From Kudoa neothunni (lineage: Eukaryota > Cnidaria), in NCBI GenBank assembly GCA_964304625.1, contig OZ199838.1, positions 3,224,001 to 3,288,000 on the forward strand: a DNA stretch of 64,000 nt, written 5' to 3'. This document shows positions 1 to 12,300 of the stretch, piece after piece (position 1 is the first letter of the stretch; each line of letters opens with the position of its first letter). The translations under genes and the position numbers were made by a program. The notes beneath the pieces are model-generated. The model made no database searches and was not told where the DNA came from. It saw only the letters and a list, made by a program, of their open reading frames with translations.

Positions 1-10
1 CACAAGGTCA

Positions 11-979
11 ATGATTATTAACCAATGTGAAAAAAAATATAGCAACTCTATAATTGCAGAAAACGTCGGTGTACATCGATGCACCGTTGCTTCAATTGTA
101 AAAGCCTACCTAGTTGACGGAAAGGTAGAATCTTTAAAGCGGGGTGGCGATTATTCCACAAAGCTAACTGATGAACAAAAGTTGTTTATTAGAAATTGGG
201 TGGACGAAGACGCAACAATTACTCTCAAAGCCCTTCGCCTGAAATTAATTGACGAATGTGGAGTAAGCGTAAGTGCAAGCACTATTAACAGATGCTTGAA
301 ACAATTCCACTATTCGTTAAAAATAGTTACAATTGTCCCCGAGCGAAGGAATTGTGAGAATACTTTAGAACAGCGCCTTGTGTATGCTCAAAACTTTAAC
401 TCAAAAATTCTTGAGATTGAAGATAAAAATTTTATTTTTATCGATGAAGTTGGGTTCAGCGTATCTACGCGAACTAGAAAAGGTCGTTCCCTTGCTGGTA
501 CATCAGCTTACGTTCCTGTTGGAGGCGTTAGAACAAGGAACATATCCGTTATAGCCTCAATGAGTAAATACGGTATGGTATTTTATAAAGTTAATCGGCG
601 ACCAGTGAATGGAGAGGATTTTAAGGAATATCTTATTGAGCTAGTAGATTTTTGTCACTCGATCGAAATAGATAATCCATGCTTCATATTGGACAACGCG
701 AGAATTCATCATTATCGTGGACTTACAGATGTGCTGAACTCTATGCAATTGATATTGATGTACCTGCCTCCATATTCGCCATTTTTGAACCCGATCGAAA
801 ATGTGTTCAGTAAATGGAAGAACCATGTTATACGGGGCTCAGCAAGGGATGAACCTGATCTTTTAAACCTAATAGATGATGGGTTTAAAATTATCACTCC
901 TGATGATTGTTCCGGATACTATCGAAAGATGCTTCGATATGTTTCCAGATGTCTCAACAGAGAAATTATTATGGAATAA
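11..979 (+). CDS. IS630/Tc1-like DD34E transposase, apparently intact
   Basis: A 322-residue transposase of the IS630/Tc1-mariner superfamily, which cuts and pastes its own element at TA sites. Residues about 1-40 form a helix-turn-helix (AENVGVHRCTVASIVKAY) and residues 50-100 a second DNA-binding helical domain. The catalytic triad is visible: Asp in FIDEVGFS, Asp in ILDNARIHHY, and Glu in LNPIENVF. Thirty-four residues separate the second Asp from the Glu, the DD34E spacing. There is no internal stop. The ATG lies 10 bases from the window edge, so the true start could be further left, and the left terminal repeat is outside the window. A diverged relative lies at 7952-8872. The open frame and complete triad suggest a young copy; activity is inference. 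Confidence 0.88.
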   Translation: MIINQCEKKYSNSIIAENVGVHRCTVASIVKAYLVDGKVESLKRGGDYSTKLTDEQKLFIRNWVDEDATITLKALRLKLIDECGVSVSASTINRCLKQFHYSLKIVTIVPERRNCENTLEQRLVYAQNFNSKILEIEDKNFIFIDEVGFSVSTRTRKGRSLAGTSAYVPVGGVRTRNISVIASMSKYGMVFYKVNRRPVNGEDFKEYLIELVDFCHSIEIDNPCFILDNARIHHYRGLTDVLNSMQLILMYLPPYSPFLNPIENVFSKWKNHVIRGSARDEPDLLNLIDDGFKIITPDDCSGYYRKMLRYVSRCLNREIIME

Positions 980-3042
980 ATATAAATTTTATCATCTTTA
1001 AGAAGATTATATATTATATCCTCCCAATTTGACATTATTATTTTATACGCGCATAAAAACTGCGGAATTTGTAATTAATCTTGAGTTACATCTAGTGCTG
1101 TGTTAATTTAGTAAAGTTTATTTCATTTAAGCTTAATCACGTTTATCGTTGTGTATAAAAATTTTGTTTTTAATCTCGACTTGTTAAAAAAGTTCAAATT
1201 ATTTCTTTTATTAGTTAATGCAGCAAACCCTGGAATCGTGTTGTTAAAGCTTGACACAATGTTGCTAATGCTTGACACAGTGTTGTTAAAGCTCGGAAAA
1301 CCCTATAAATTCGTCACCAATTGTAAAAAATATAAGTTCAGTATCAGGTAGCATGCCGAATATGAAAGTAAATATGATTCTAACAGATTTTTTAACTTCT
1401 ATTTCAATCATATATTATTTAAAATAAAACCCGAAAAATCACTATATGATGTTTTATTCTTATTCCTACATCATAATCAGTAACATATGTTAATTGATTT
1501 TTATATATACTTGATTCTATTGAAAACCGGACAAATTTTTCAATAAATGTTTGTACATTTTAGGATAATTTGTAATTTTACATGAATATATATATATATA
1601 TATCAGATTTTTATGTATGAACAGTAAATGTCTAAAAAATAGTAACAGATACATAACGATTAAATCAAATAAAAATCTTCTTCAGATTCATTTAATTCAT
1701 TAGATGCAATGCTTTCAGTGTCGGACGTACAAAAATCATTGGAACCAATAAAATCTATCAGTGTAACAAGAAATTAAACGTAAGAGATTAGTTGAGCATA
1801 ATATTAAAATTATTGGATACAACAATAATCCACTTTAATGAAAGCTTGACTTAAAATCAGAAGAAAAATAATATTCATTAATAATAACAACCATTAGAAA
1901 ACACAATATAATGAATTTAAATGAACTTCCGGTTTAAAGTGAGGTTTTATTCGAGATTGAAACGCCAATTTAATGAGCGAATGGGCTCGTGGAGCCCATG
2001 ATTATCTACAACAATTTATCAGGGTGTTTCCTATGATATCTTCATAATTCAAACTACCTATTACTAAATGACTGGGGCATTTACAACATGTAAAAATTGT
2101 GAGAATGGGGGAGAGTGTGGTACCTGAGAATCACCATCTTGAAAATTCTTTTACTTCCTAATTTTTCCACGATTGTTTATAATAAAATAAAATAATACCG
2201 AGAACAAGGATACAGCAAAAAATGTCAGCTCCTAAATTTTAGCAATTCTTAACCCGAACAGTGTCGGATGCACATGCAATCTCCATCGTGTGACAATAAA
2301 CATTGAATTTTCTCTTTCACACTCCTCTTATTAACTCGACTGTTACATATTATCAATATTAAAATTTTTTTTTATTTTAATATAACAACATTAAATTGAT
2401 AAACTTAACAACAGGCCTTTCGCATTTTTCACACAAAACATCATATTTTCTATTACATAAATATGTTGTATTAACTACAAATATGTATAAACAAGTTTGC
2501 TATAGGTATTTTTAGTTTATGATTTTTTTGGACGATTTTATATTTACATATAGAATGGTTATACTTGCATTTTTATTAACATTTATCAACTGCAAAAATT
2601 ATATATGTTAATATCATCAGTTCTTGTTGATAATTAAAATGGAAACCAGAATCAAATTTGATTATAAATGTTCACGACGATTATTATAGTAATTGCAATA
2701 ATTTCTATGCAACATGTTTAGAATAACACATTTGTCAATTTATTACTATATTAACACAATTTATGAGCAATCTAACACATTTTGTTATAATAATCGCATA
2801 ATTCTCAATTAAGTTATAAAAACGGCGACAATAATTTAATAATTTTAAAGCGTTATTTTTTAATTTACATGTTTACTTCATTATGAAAAAGATCTTAGAG
2901 AAAATTTTAATATTATATTATATTTTTCAGGTAAATAAATCTTTTCGAAATAATAAATGAATTATATAGTAATGGAATCTTCACTGAGATATTATGTTTA
3001 TTAGGCAAACAATTTTTTATTGTTAATCTCATTTCAATAAAT
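980..3042. other. Gene-free A+T-rich stretch
   Basis: No coding region could be supported. It holds a short tandem repeat at 1240-1296, a TA run near 1593-1604, and at 1980-2000 a palindrome (ATGGGCTCGTGGAGCCCAT) that recurs in a longer form at the piggyBac-like terminus near 15686. The small open frame at 1151-1351 is mostly the tandem repeat translated. Confidence 0.6.
1240..1296 (+). repeat. 21-bp tandem repeat, 2.7 copies
   Basis: The unit GTTGTTAAAGCTTGACACAA plus one base occurs at 1240, 1261 and (partial) 1282, with two or three substitutions between units. No function is evident. Confidence 0.7.
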
Positions 3043-3630
3043 CAGGGGTTCTCAACCAGGGATAAATTAAGTAACATCAAAATTGGATGTGGAATTTTTT
3101 GCTTTATGTGCTTGTGATGTATTGCAGGATTTCTAAGGAATTATATTATGTGGGGCTATTAAAATCAATATGAATTAAGGAGAAATTTTTGTTAAATTTT
3201 TTAGGAATAAATATTTAACAGTTATTTTTAAAACTATTATCAATCTCTATCTTTTATACCTCTTTTATTTTTTGATGATGCATCCCCTAATAATAATACT
3301 TATACTTAACATGACTATTTTCATGGTAATTAATATTTATGGGTCAATAGTTGTGACTACTTTAAATATGTCTAGGCCGTAAGAGCGAAGAAATTGGCAA
3401 GAAATAATTTAATTTGGAAAATCTGAAAAATTAAATCTATGTACTGCTTGTAAAAGTTGATGGAATAAAAATTTTCATTTTGCGAACGTAAGTGTCTTTT
3501 AGGACAAAAATTAACCCCTTCAACCTCAAATAATTTCTGCTATAACTAAACCAGTACAAAACCTTACAGTAAAAGTGAATTTTGCTTCCAAGTTAAGGGG
3601 GTAAATTTGAAAAACCAGTTGAAAACCCTG
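3043..3630. mobile_element. hAT-type MITE
   Basis: The left end reads CAGGGGTTCTCAACCAGG. The reverse complement of the right end is CAGGGTTTTCAACTGGTT, matching at 14 of 18 positions and typical of hAT termini. The 8 bases outside each end (caataaat and cattatac) match at 5 of 8 positions, as a decayed 8-bp target duplication would. The 588-bp interior has no transposase, so this is a non-autonomous, fairly old copy. Confidence 0.72.
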
Positions 3631-3989
3631 CATTATACGATTATATTCGATTTATTTTATTTTTAATAGAACACATCTAATATTTAACTCAGCATGGATT
3701 GTATATATTTTATTATATTATTATTTTTATAATCGTATTAGGGTCGGATTTTAAATGTATATATCTTATAATTAGGGAATAGCGTTTTCGACGTTTATTT
3801 TCAAGAAATTCGATGGCTAAAATCGAAGACAGCATTCCCTACTTATAATATACCACATATATTCTCTATGCATTAAAAAAGCTGTAATATCGTTAATTTC
3901 ATAATTTTTGCATATTCATAGATAGAAATGTATTTGTTTATTCATTCAGTAGTATAATTAATCATACTAAAAACGTTATTTAAACGTTC
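3631..3989. other. Intergenic spacer with an imperfect hairpin
   Basis: No gene is seen. A 19-base imperfect inverted repeat at 3773-3791 and 3823-3841 (outer halves tagggaat and attcccta) could form a hairpin with a 31-nt loop. Confidence 0.5.
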
Positions 3990-5215
3990 AAATTTTTTTT
4001 CCATAAATTGATCTGAACCATTCCTCAGGTAAATATGTTTCTAAGTTTTCAAAAGAAACTACTCTTTTTATTCATAGGAATTTTGTTTTCAGTCTTCCCC
4101 AACAGGCCTCTATGGTATTAGTGTGAAACCCATCGCGACCATATTCTATAGAATGATTAATTTGTATATGATTATAACCAAGTGATGATAAACTATTGTA
4201 AGCTGACCACTCATCAATAAAAATGGTCGACCCAGAAATGACTTAATTCTTGATAATTTCGGTCAAGGTTTCGGAATTTCCTTTTTCGACGTAGAAGTAT
4301 CGAACCTCCTTTAGTCATCTTTTGTTATTGTCGTCGACTTGACAAAGTGTCAAACCAAACATCCACGGCCCGTCAATACGGTTATCGTATCTTTCTCTTC
4401 TTGCTGAATTTATATACTTAAATAAATTGAACAAGGTAATCATATATTAATTTAGGAATTATCCGATACTACGTTCTCTGATGGCTCATATTGACTTCCG
4501 CTCATATCATCGATTGCTATAAGATCAAGAGTACAACAAGCCAAAATGAAGAAATATAATGCATTAAATAATAGGGATAACCACCTAGGTCAACAAATTC
4601 TTTGTTCGGAGACATTTTCCAAACATCACCTTTTAAATAACGGCCACGATTATTTTTTCGTTTATTTCTATTACGAAACCTTCTCCGCCAAATTTGGATT
4701 GTTAATTAAAGTTCTGAGAGAAAATATCTCGAAGCTTCGTAAACATAGCATCTATTTTCTTGCCAGAATGAGTCATTTCGGAGGCGGATAAAATAGAATT
4801 ATCCACGGACCAGTAATAAATAATTTTACAAATTTTTTTGACCGTCAGGTTATGAGATGGACCATGACAACTTGAAATAGAAAAGAATGTCCCATTCCTC
4901 GGAGATACCTTGGTTTTTCATCTGAATCCCGTTAAGGTGGCTTTTAGAGACAACGTTATTACTTTTTACAAAAATGGCAAAACATATTCATAATCATTCC
5001 GTTCGTACGATGTCATTTTTGACATAGGTCTTCTGACATTTAATTTTCGGTTTGTTAATGAAAAACATTGAAAATTATAACATTTCAAGCACCTATAATG
5101 ATGAGAACGAAGATACCCTTTATGTAGCAATGCATTAAATATTTTCCTTGGATCATTAATTAATGAAAAAAAGCGACATCTCCTAGGAAACTTGACGAAT
5201 TCATTTCCTTTACAC
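3990..5215 (-). pseudogene. ISXO2/IS1595-like (Merlin-type) transposase fossil
   Basis: Reading leftward from about 5215, broken frames give a CxxC segment (CLKCYNF), then LNVRRPMS..SYERNDYEY, then NNRGRYLKGDVWK, and finally HTNTIEACWGRLK with the catalytic Glu near 4120. The order and wording match the better-preserved relative at 32945-37246. Here the segment holding the first catalytic Asp (IDETLLHSKRK in the relative) has collapsed to NEKNNRGR, so the active site is incomplete. Several stops and frameshifts break the gene. The plus-strand open frame at 4546-4791 is its shadow. No terminal repeats were found. Confidence 0.75.
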
Positions 5216-7241
5216 GTGCTAAGCTAACCCATTATTTTTTTAACGAAGTTTACATGTTGTTCAAATAAAGGAGTTAAATTATTATGTTCAATAATAAATC
5301 ATGAAATTAATAGTTAATTGTAAAAATAAGAAAAAGAAATTAGGTCTAAAGTTTAAAAATCGCAAAGTATGAATAACTGTGCAATCTTACGTTTATGGCA
5401 CATTATATAACTGTAATTTTATTTTCGTCGTATCTCTATTTTGCAATATTATATTTCCTAAAAGATATGTATAGAAAAATTACTTAATGAAAATTTTTTA
5501 TTAATAATGTTTATCATAGTGAAATGAGGAATTTGACCATATGGTTACATTAAACCTTTAATTATATAAATTATAATAATAAAATGGTTCTAACTTTTTT
5601 TGAGTTCAATTAAATTGAGCCACAAAAATATATAAACTAAAAAATCGTTCATTAATTGTATTATTTAAAAAAATATAGTCATTATATAAAAAATTAAAGG
5701 GAAGATTATTTATAATTAATTTGTGAAGCTTATTAAAATGGTTGAGCCAAACAAAATTTTAAATTAAACATTGATAAAAATGATTCTAAGACATATATCG
5801 GATTTAGAAGTTATTTTATTGTCAATATAATGATTTCGCCTTATTTTTGAGGAATTTAACTAAGATATCACATGTGCCGGCGATATTGTGTTCGGGATTT
5901 AGTAACAAAATTAGGAGTAATTATAATTAGTTGAATTATTGCTTTCGTCATCCTTTATTTTGTTATGAGAAATAGCTAAAAAATAAACAGAAAAATGAGG
6001 CGTAAAAATGTGTTTTAGATGCTTAATACTCATCTAGTCTAATTATAATAAACATCTGCGCATTTAAATTTCCACACTTTAACCCTCTAATGAATTTGGG
6101 GTAAATTTTTACTCTAGCGAGAAGTTAATAGTTGTATACGTGGTTTGTTTGCTCTTCGTAGGATTTGAGTGTTTTTCTAATCATCTAAAAAAATTAGTAA
6201 TATGTGATTTTGAAATATTATGACTAGAAATATAAAATGAGTAAAATTATATTAAGTTTACATTAAAATGAATTTTTTTACATAAATTGATAGATACAAT
6301 AATAATTATTGCATAAATCAGATTTTAGATTTATCTGTTGGAAACATTTGAAGTTATATGGTTATTACCAATGTTAATGATCACGTGAGTTTCTTTTTTA
6401 TTTTTATCATTGCGATAATTGAGATGGATTTAACCGATAATAATTAGAATTGTGAATGAAATTCTCTTAAAATGATTATGAATACTTTAGAACTGATATG
6501 TCGTAAGAATCTGACAAGATTGAAAATTTCCAGAATTCGGGTCAATCCATAATCCCATAATCAGTAATGACGGCCTATGATGCTGTTTTTCTATTTAATG
6601 GATTTATTATTTTTAAATTTGTGTTTCATTTATGATTAAAATTCGCCATAAGAAATGCTCATGCTTGCTTTATTAATACCTCAATTTTCTAATTAAAAAA
6701 AAGGATAGAATTTTTCAAGAAAACTAAAATAAGTTAAAAATACTATTTTTTTCATTTAGGTGCAGCAATAGTTTAAAAACTTATAAATATTGATTCATTT
6801 CCTTTAAGTTGTACAATAACAACTCACACAATGGGAACGTACTTTTCCCAGAACTAATAATAATAATTAATTATAATAATGTTTAATTACTAATAACAGT
6901 TTTATAATCATTTTCACCAAGTGAAAATATTAAATGATCTAATGTGACGTAATCACCCAACAATCGAAGCTTCACGTTGCTGCAATATTATCTTGTTTTT
7001 CGAATGACCAAATCCACATTAACTCTTCACCCATAAATAATTCGAGACATTATTTCGCAAGATTAATGTTAGATTGGTGGAATTAGACATCTATACCATC
7101 CCACGGTGTACACAATCAGAGGTAACTGTGGTAATGTGTCCTATAGGTCACACTAGGGAACTGAAAATGGTTTGATCATTTTATTTTTTCGGTAACGAAT
7201 AGATTTTCGGTAAAATCTTAAGTTGTTTTTTTTCGAATTAA
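5216..7241. other. Gene-free A+T-rich stretch
   Basis: No open frame, RNA gene or transposon terminus could be recognised in these two kilobases apart from the TTAA-bounded motif that begins at 7242. Confidence 0.5.
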
Positions 7242-7285
7242 TTAACCCTCAATAAGTGACCTTGGGCTTGACGAGCCACCGGATT
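7242..7285 (+). repeat. piggyBac-like left terminus
   Basis: Reads TTAA, then CCCTCAATAAGTGACC, then TTGGGCTTGACGAGCC. The reverse complement of 15683-15724 reads TTAACCCTTAATAGGTGACC, then TTGAGCTCCACGAGCC. The two are clearly a left and a right end of one family with TTAA at the tip, as piggyBac-like transposons have. Whether they bound one element is unknown. Confidence 0.55.
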
Positions 7286-7951
7286 AATTTCTTTCCTTGA
7301 ATGGTTTATATTTTAAACGGCATTTACTTGCTTTACTACGTTATAGCGCCGTAAAAAATTAGATATATAATAAATAACTTATTTTTGGGAACATTCAAAC
7401 GATTAAAATTTTTAATGAATGCTCGTTGCAAATAATATTGTTACACACTTCGTTTACTTATCTGCTCCGTCTTATGATGCTCGCAGGACATAAAATACAT
7501 CGTTTCGGATAATTTATTAGCTTCCGTAAATGACGTATTATTCTCATTGAATTTCAACCTAACTGCTTCAAGAGAACGCATAAAAGCGGAGTGACATCCA
7601 ATTTTTTGTGACTTGACATGAAAACTCGCCGTTGTCGCGTAAGCGCTGATTCAACGCGCCTAACAAAAACTCAACATGTCTGGTGAATCTAATTCTAATA
7701 AACACAATTATAGGGTTTTCCGATTAAAGTGATAATTTTTGCAATTAATGAGACTCATTTTAATTAACTTAGACTTAAATTGCGCATAAAAACTATTCAT
7801 CAATATAACAGCAACAAATATATTATTGGTTTGTTATTTCCCTATTTTTAGACTTTTGGAGATATCTTGATATTTTTCTGAAGAAGCCATCACAATGAGA
7901 AGCAGTAATTTCGTCAAATTTATTAGAGATTAACTCTTTCAATTAATTAAA
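7286..7951. other. Gene-free spacer
   Basis: No gene seen. It is slightly richer in CG around 7620-7660 and otherwise A+T-rich. Confidence 0.5.
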
Positions 7952-8872
7952 TTAAATTAAATTCCATTCCATTTTTTTGGTTTCTCCTCTTATTACCAAA
8001 TTCTTCCTAACAGAAAATATATTTTCTATTGGGTTCCGAAATGGGGAGTTTGGCGGCAAGAAGAATAAATTGAGTCCGAGCATGTTTATAGTGTCTTTTA
8101 GTCCTTTATAATGGTGAATACGCGCATTTTCCATAATAAAGATTGGATCGTTAATGTTTTTTAAAGGACATACCTCCTTTATTTCAATCAGACAACTTTT
8201 AAAATCCTCTCCGTTTACCGCCTTATCGTGAATCTTATGAAATATCATTCCGTATTTATTCATGGCTGCCATTTCTGAAAGGTTTCTGCTTCTTGCGACA
8301 GAAACAGAACCATTTCAGAAGTGGCAGCCCGTCCTCTTTTTGGTCGCGCAACAACAGCAAACCCTGCTTCATCCATAAAGATAAATGTTTTATCCTCCAT
8401 GTCCAGCTCGAATTTTCTAAAATCCGTTGCGTAGGTATATCTAGTTTCGATTGTAGACGCAACTTATCCGCTCAGGAATCTGTGCAGTACATTTTATGGT
8501 ATAATGAAAATTTTGAAGTATTGTGCCAACCGTGCTTTTGCTCACAGAAATATTAAATTTTTCCTGAATCATTCTTTTCATATCATTTAGCCTCAATAAA
8601 CAGTCAGAGTCAACCCATGATAAAATTTCAAATTTTTGATCATGAGACAACTTTGACTTTTTATCGCCACTACGGTTCTGGATACGTATGCAACCATTCT
8701 TGTTATAATTTTTTATGATTCTTCAAACGGACTTATAATTAATGGAAAGATCTTCGGATATTTGTTTCGTAGATTTTCTTTCGAGTGATTTGTTGATAAT
8801 TTTAACTCTCTCTTCATCAGGGACAGTGGAAATCATTTTTGTATTTTGGATATTTTCGGAATTTAGTTCCAT
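7952..8872 (-). pseudogene. Dead IS630/Tc1-like transposase
   Basis: A relative of the transposase at 11-979, spread over three frames. From about 8872 leftward: a start MELNSENIQ, a helix-turn-helix (KQISEDLSINYKSVRRI) ending in a stop, the second binding domain (LSHDQKFEILSWVDSDCLLR), IFMDEAGFAVVA with the first Asp, IFIMENARIHHY, and FRNPIENIFSVRK with the Glu. The second catalytic Asp (LDNARIHHY in the intact copy) is Glu here, so the enzyme is inactive on top of at least two frameshifts. Terminal repeats were not located. Confidence 0.85.
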
Positions 8873-9343
8873 CCTAATATCAAAAGATTACGGCGAAATA
8901 AATATAAATAATATATTTTAAAATAAGCTCGTTATAATTATAATTTAAATATAGTTATTTTATGAACCAAAAAACGTTAAACCTTGACTTGATCAGGAAA
9001 TCCCCCTTTTTAATTTATACCGTGGAGGTTAAGGATGGAAGCTAATGTTACGTTAGTTAAACAATAAACGAAATACAAATTATTATCTATTATGACCAAT
9101 TTAATCGAAACCTTCTTGCAATGATTGCAACAGTTCTCACATTAATCTGGAAACCCTATATTTGCTATTCAAAACCATAAGAAATGGAAACCAAGATCAT
9201 GTTCAATAAGTTTTATTATGTGAAAGATTGTTCTAACGGCAACAATCAATATTGCTGATGTCAGTACAGAACATGTAAAGGCCGAGAACTTCACCATTGG
9301 ATAATATCTTGCAAATTGAAGAAAAGGAACTCAATTAATGTTA

Positions 9344-10335
9344 CCGGGGTTTGCATCCAAATCCGGACATTATCACAATTAACTTCATTTGTTGCTCTAC
9401 GTTGTTTGAATATTGTTAAAGCTATACCTGGTAGAACTGAATATAATAAAAGCCTATGGTGTTGAAGAAAGGATTCTAAAAGCTCCCAAAGGGGGTTCTA
9501 GAAATATTACGTTGACCGAGTATCTAAAGAAATGTCTATTAGACTTAATGATGATTGTACCATAACATTGCAATAAATCATAGAAAAGTTGAACCTGAAA
9601 GTACACACATCAACTGTATGGAGGTGACTAAACGTCCTAAATACATCGTATAAAATGACGCGTCCTATACCCAAAGGCAGAAATAGCGTCGAAGTTAAAT
9701 CAGGACGCAACATTTATGCCAATTGATACACGAGCCTGTCACTTGACGTGTGCTATAAAAGTTTGGTTTTTGTGGATGAGAGCCCGTTCTCGTTACATTT
9801 ATTACGCTCTCATGGACGTTCACATGTTGGAACAACACCTAACCCGGTGATGCAAAATAGCAGGGGGAGAAACGTCATCATGGTACTTGCTGTTAACGCA
9901 ATAAACGTGGTAAGCTGTGAGGCTGTATTCGTCCTTTTAAAACCCCTCACTGCGAGGAGGTATTCTCACAAACAAAAAATAACGTGAGAAGAACTGGAAC
10001 CAACGAATTACTGGAAAGAATGAAAAATCCCACAAATAATGTAACGGAACGAAATTTAAAAAATTATTTCCAACACGCCGAAACATTCTTAGGAAGATGC
10101 CATACATACCAAGATAATGGACTCGGTTAAATCAATGAATTTATTTATTGTTCAATTGAAATATTGTTTTATTTCTATTTTTGTATTTTAACATTGGATG
10201 ACGCCCGTTTTTCAATTGATATAATTATCAAACCTTTTATACTTAATCATGCGTTAGAATTATCAAAAGAAGACATTAATACATTAGATATCCAAAAACA
10301 AAAAAATAATGTCCGGATTTAAATGCTAAACCCGG
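9344..10335 (+). mobile_element. IS630/Tc1-like element, TA target, decayed
   Basis: The ends form a roughly 30-bp inverted repeat: left CCGGGGTTTGCATCCAAATC..., right reverse complement CCGGGTTTAGCATTTAAATC..., each continuing CGGACATTAT. TA sits immediately outside both (9342-9343 and 10336-10337). Inside, broken plus-strand frames give a binding-domain piece near 9535-9640 and VFVDESPFSLHLLRSHGRS with the first catalytic Asp at 9748-9987. Downstream frames end in stops and the second Asp and Glu are not readable. A sister copy lies inside the Rab intron at 20409-21518. Confidence 0.85.
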
Positions 10336-10631
10336 TAACTACGAGTCTAATTTATATGGCTTAAAAATTGAATCACTAAGAAATCGATATTTAGTCCTAC
10401 ACGATTCCGGTTCCAAGGATGATGAGCGTGTCATCTTTTTTCTACTTCCCAAAACCTTGTACATTTGAATAATGCCGAACTTTGGATATCTGGTTGGAAC
10501 GTTCAAAGCGGTGCCAAGAGAGTTCACCAAATTATACGTTATTCGCGGGAAGATGTTGGGTAAGGATTTTCCACTCATTTATGTGTCAATGACAACTAGA
10601 ACAGAAGCCATGTATACCAAAGTTGACTAAA

Positions 10632-11637
10632 TTACAGTATCTGTGCAAACTTCGGACATTATTTTTAAAGTGAATAAAACGTCAAAATATATACAAGAGT
10701 ATTAATTTCCCGTTCGACCAACTTTTTTCAAAACAGAAAATCGTCTATATACCCAGGCAAATTCTCGGTATTTATATTTGTGGCGTTTCTATACTACCTT
10801 TTAAAAGCATCCCAAGTCGCCTCTATTTTGTTTGTGTGAACTCCATCACTCGAAATAAACCTTCTTTAGTGGATAAAGGTTCCATGAATAAAATCTAAAA
10901 TTTTCTAAATAATTGTATCCGCTCCATCCATCCGTATTTTTGAACCGTCTTCCATGTCATCGATTATTATTCTCTCAAGAACATCTCTGTTTCTGTATTG
11001 AGAAATCTTTAGGAAGGAGTTTCCTTCATCGTCAATTCCACCCACCATCCAATGTTGCTGATTTTTCAGAACACGGCCAACATTATATTTCCTCTTCGAG
11101 ATCGCGGTCTCGTCAATTTGAAGAGTTATTTCATCACCTCCAATTTTCGTGAATTTATCATTCAATTTGGAAGCCATGAAATATCTCATAATAGTCTTCC
11201 AATCCATTATTGTTGAATTCGATGCGATATCAAGGTGTTGTTGAAGCTGATCAAATGTCATGGTTGGATGTTGGATAAAACAGACCACAAATATGAATGA
11301 TTTCCACAAAGGGAACTTTGACATTTCGAAAATGGTCCCAGATCTCAATGAGCGCCTTTTACGGTAATTGCTATATCTAAACTGGTAACCATCGTCCCCA
11401 TCTTTACGCCGAACCACACTCATACTATCTCCGCATGTACATTTGCAAAAGCTATGTAACCAATTAAAAATTTACAAAATTTTTAATTGTGTAATCGATA
11501 TCGTCACGAAAGTAACCATAATCAAGAATAGTTATTTCAATAATGGTGTCAAATGTGAATAATCTCTTGTGACACCATTTGCGCTAAAATTTCGCGGGAA
11601 TTTCAGATCAGAACCGAAGTTTGCACAAATACTGTAA
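10632..11637 (-). mobile_element. ISXO2/IS1595-like element with 25-bp terminal repeats
   Basis: The left end reads TTACAGTATCTGTGCAAACT then TCGGA. The right-end reverse complement reads TTACAGTATTTGTGCAAACT then TCGGT. It holds the transposase at 10770-11440. No clean target duplication can be read beside it. It sits in the MULE fossil at 9150-11790. Confidence 0.78.
10770..11440 (-). pseudogene. ISXO2/IS1595-like (Merlin-type) transposase, slightly broken
   Basis: The frame at 10905-11423 gives about 170 residues of the IS1595/ISXO2-like DDE family. Upstream in frame, near 11440, the codons give a short Cys pair (CKCTCGDSM), the usual N-terminal zinc ribbon. RRKDGDDGYQFRYSN.RKRRSLRSGTIFE is the family signature after the ribbon. 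LQIDETAISKRKYNVGR carries the first Asp and IRMDGAD the probable second. After the frame ends, SSDGVHTNKIEATWDAFKR at about 10775-10835 carries the Glu, so one frame break separates the Glu from the rest. Confidence 0.8.
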
Positions 11638-11790
11638 CTTGGTCCAGAAGTTTTGCCCATTCTCAAAGATAATAAAGTGAGTTTCCTAAATTTTTGGTAA
11701 TTGACTTTGAGTTTCAATTATTCAATGTTTTTAAAAAAGCATTAAAATAAACATCCATAAAATTCTGCCTTTTCAATAATGGACAATTTA

Positions 11791-12300
11791 TTTGGAGACG
11801 AATACAAAAAGGATTTACGAAATTACATAAAGAAAACCTTGATTTCTAAATATATATCAAATGTTTCCTATCTCTAGCCTTCGTTCCAATAGAATCTGTT
11901 CACTAGGAGTTTACCAAACAGAACAAGAAAAGAAATAAGTTCAGCGATGTCAATTTAGCATCGTTTATAACTAGGGCATGCAATTTTCAATTTAAACCGT
12001 CTAGTTTATCATGCTGGCTTGGATGTATTTTTTCAGAGCGTTTCAGAAAGGGCGCCCTAATAAGAATGGGGGTATGGCGGTGTTTTGCCGGAGAAGTGTA
12101 ATGCGCGCGTAGATGTGAAAAATGGGCAATGACTTAGCGAGTACGTATACAATCCTTAAAACTAAAAAGAATAAGGACCTTATTATATTACAATGAATAT
12201 TTTTATGTAAGTGATTACAAAAATAGTAAATATAGATATTGGGGGGGGTGTCAAGTTAGAATGTGTCAGGGTAGATTATGAACATCCCCTGTATACAACA
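11791..12300. other. Spacer with possible MULE terminus
   Basis: No gene is seen. At about 12074-12091 the bases ggcggtgttttgccgga resemble the tip of the MULE terminal repeat at 33140 (ggcagtgtctattttgccgg), so this may be the left edge of the MULE fossil that follows. A G-run lies at 12241-12248. Confidence 0.4.

Larger units (their letters stand above)
9150..11790 (+). pseudogene. MULE transposase fossil interrupted by two transposons
   Basis: Three separated pieces read as a MULE protein. 9180-9340 gives a FLYWCH-like zinc-finger stretch (KFYYVKDCSNGNNQYC then CRTCKGRELHHW). 10340-10630 gives LHDSGSKDDERVIFF, then VGTFKAVPREFTKLYVIRG and FPLIYVSM, which line up with the relative at 12346-13089. 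A short tail follows at 11638-11700. An IS630-like element (9344-10335) and an ISXO2-like element (10632-11637) sit between the pieces, so both are younger. The first catalytic Asp (normally DGTF) is lost. Confidence 0.7.

Noticed and set aside
1151-1351. 66-codon open frame
   Set aside because: Half of it is a translated 21-bp tandem repeat.
4546-4791. 81-codon plus-strand open frame
   Set aside because: The opposite strand reads as ISXO2-like transposase with NNRGRYLKGDVW, so this is a shadow.
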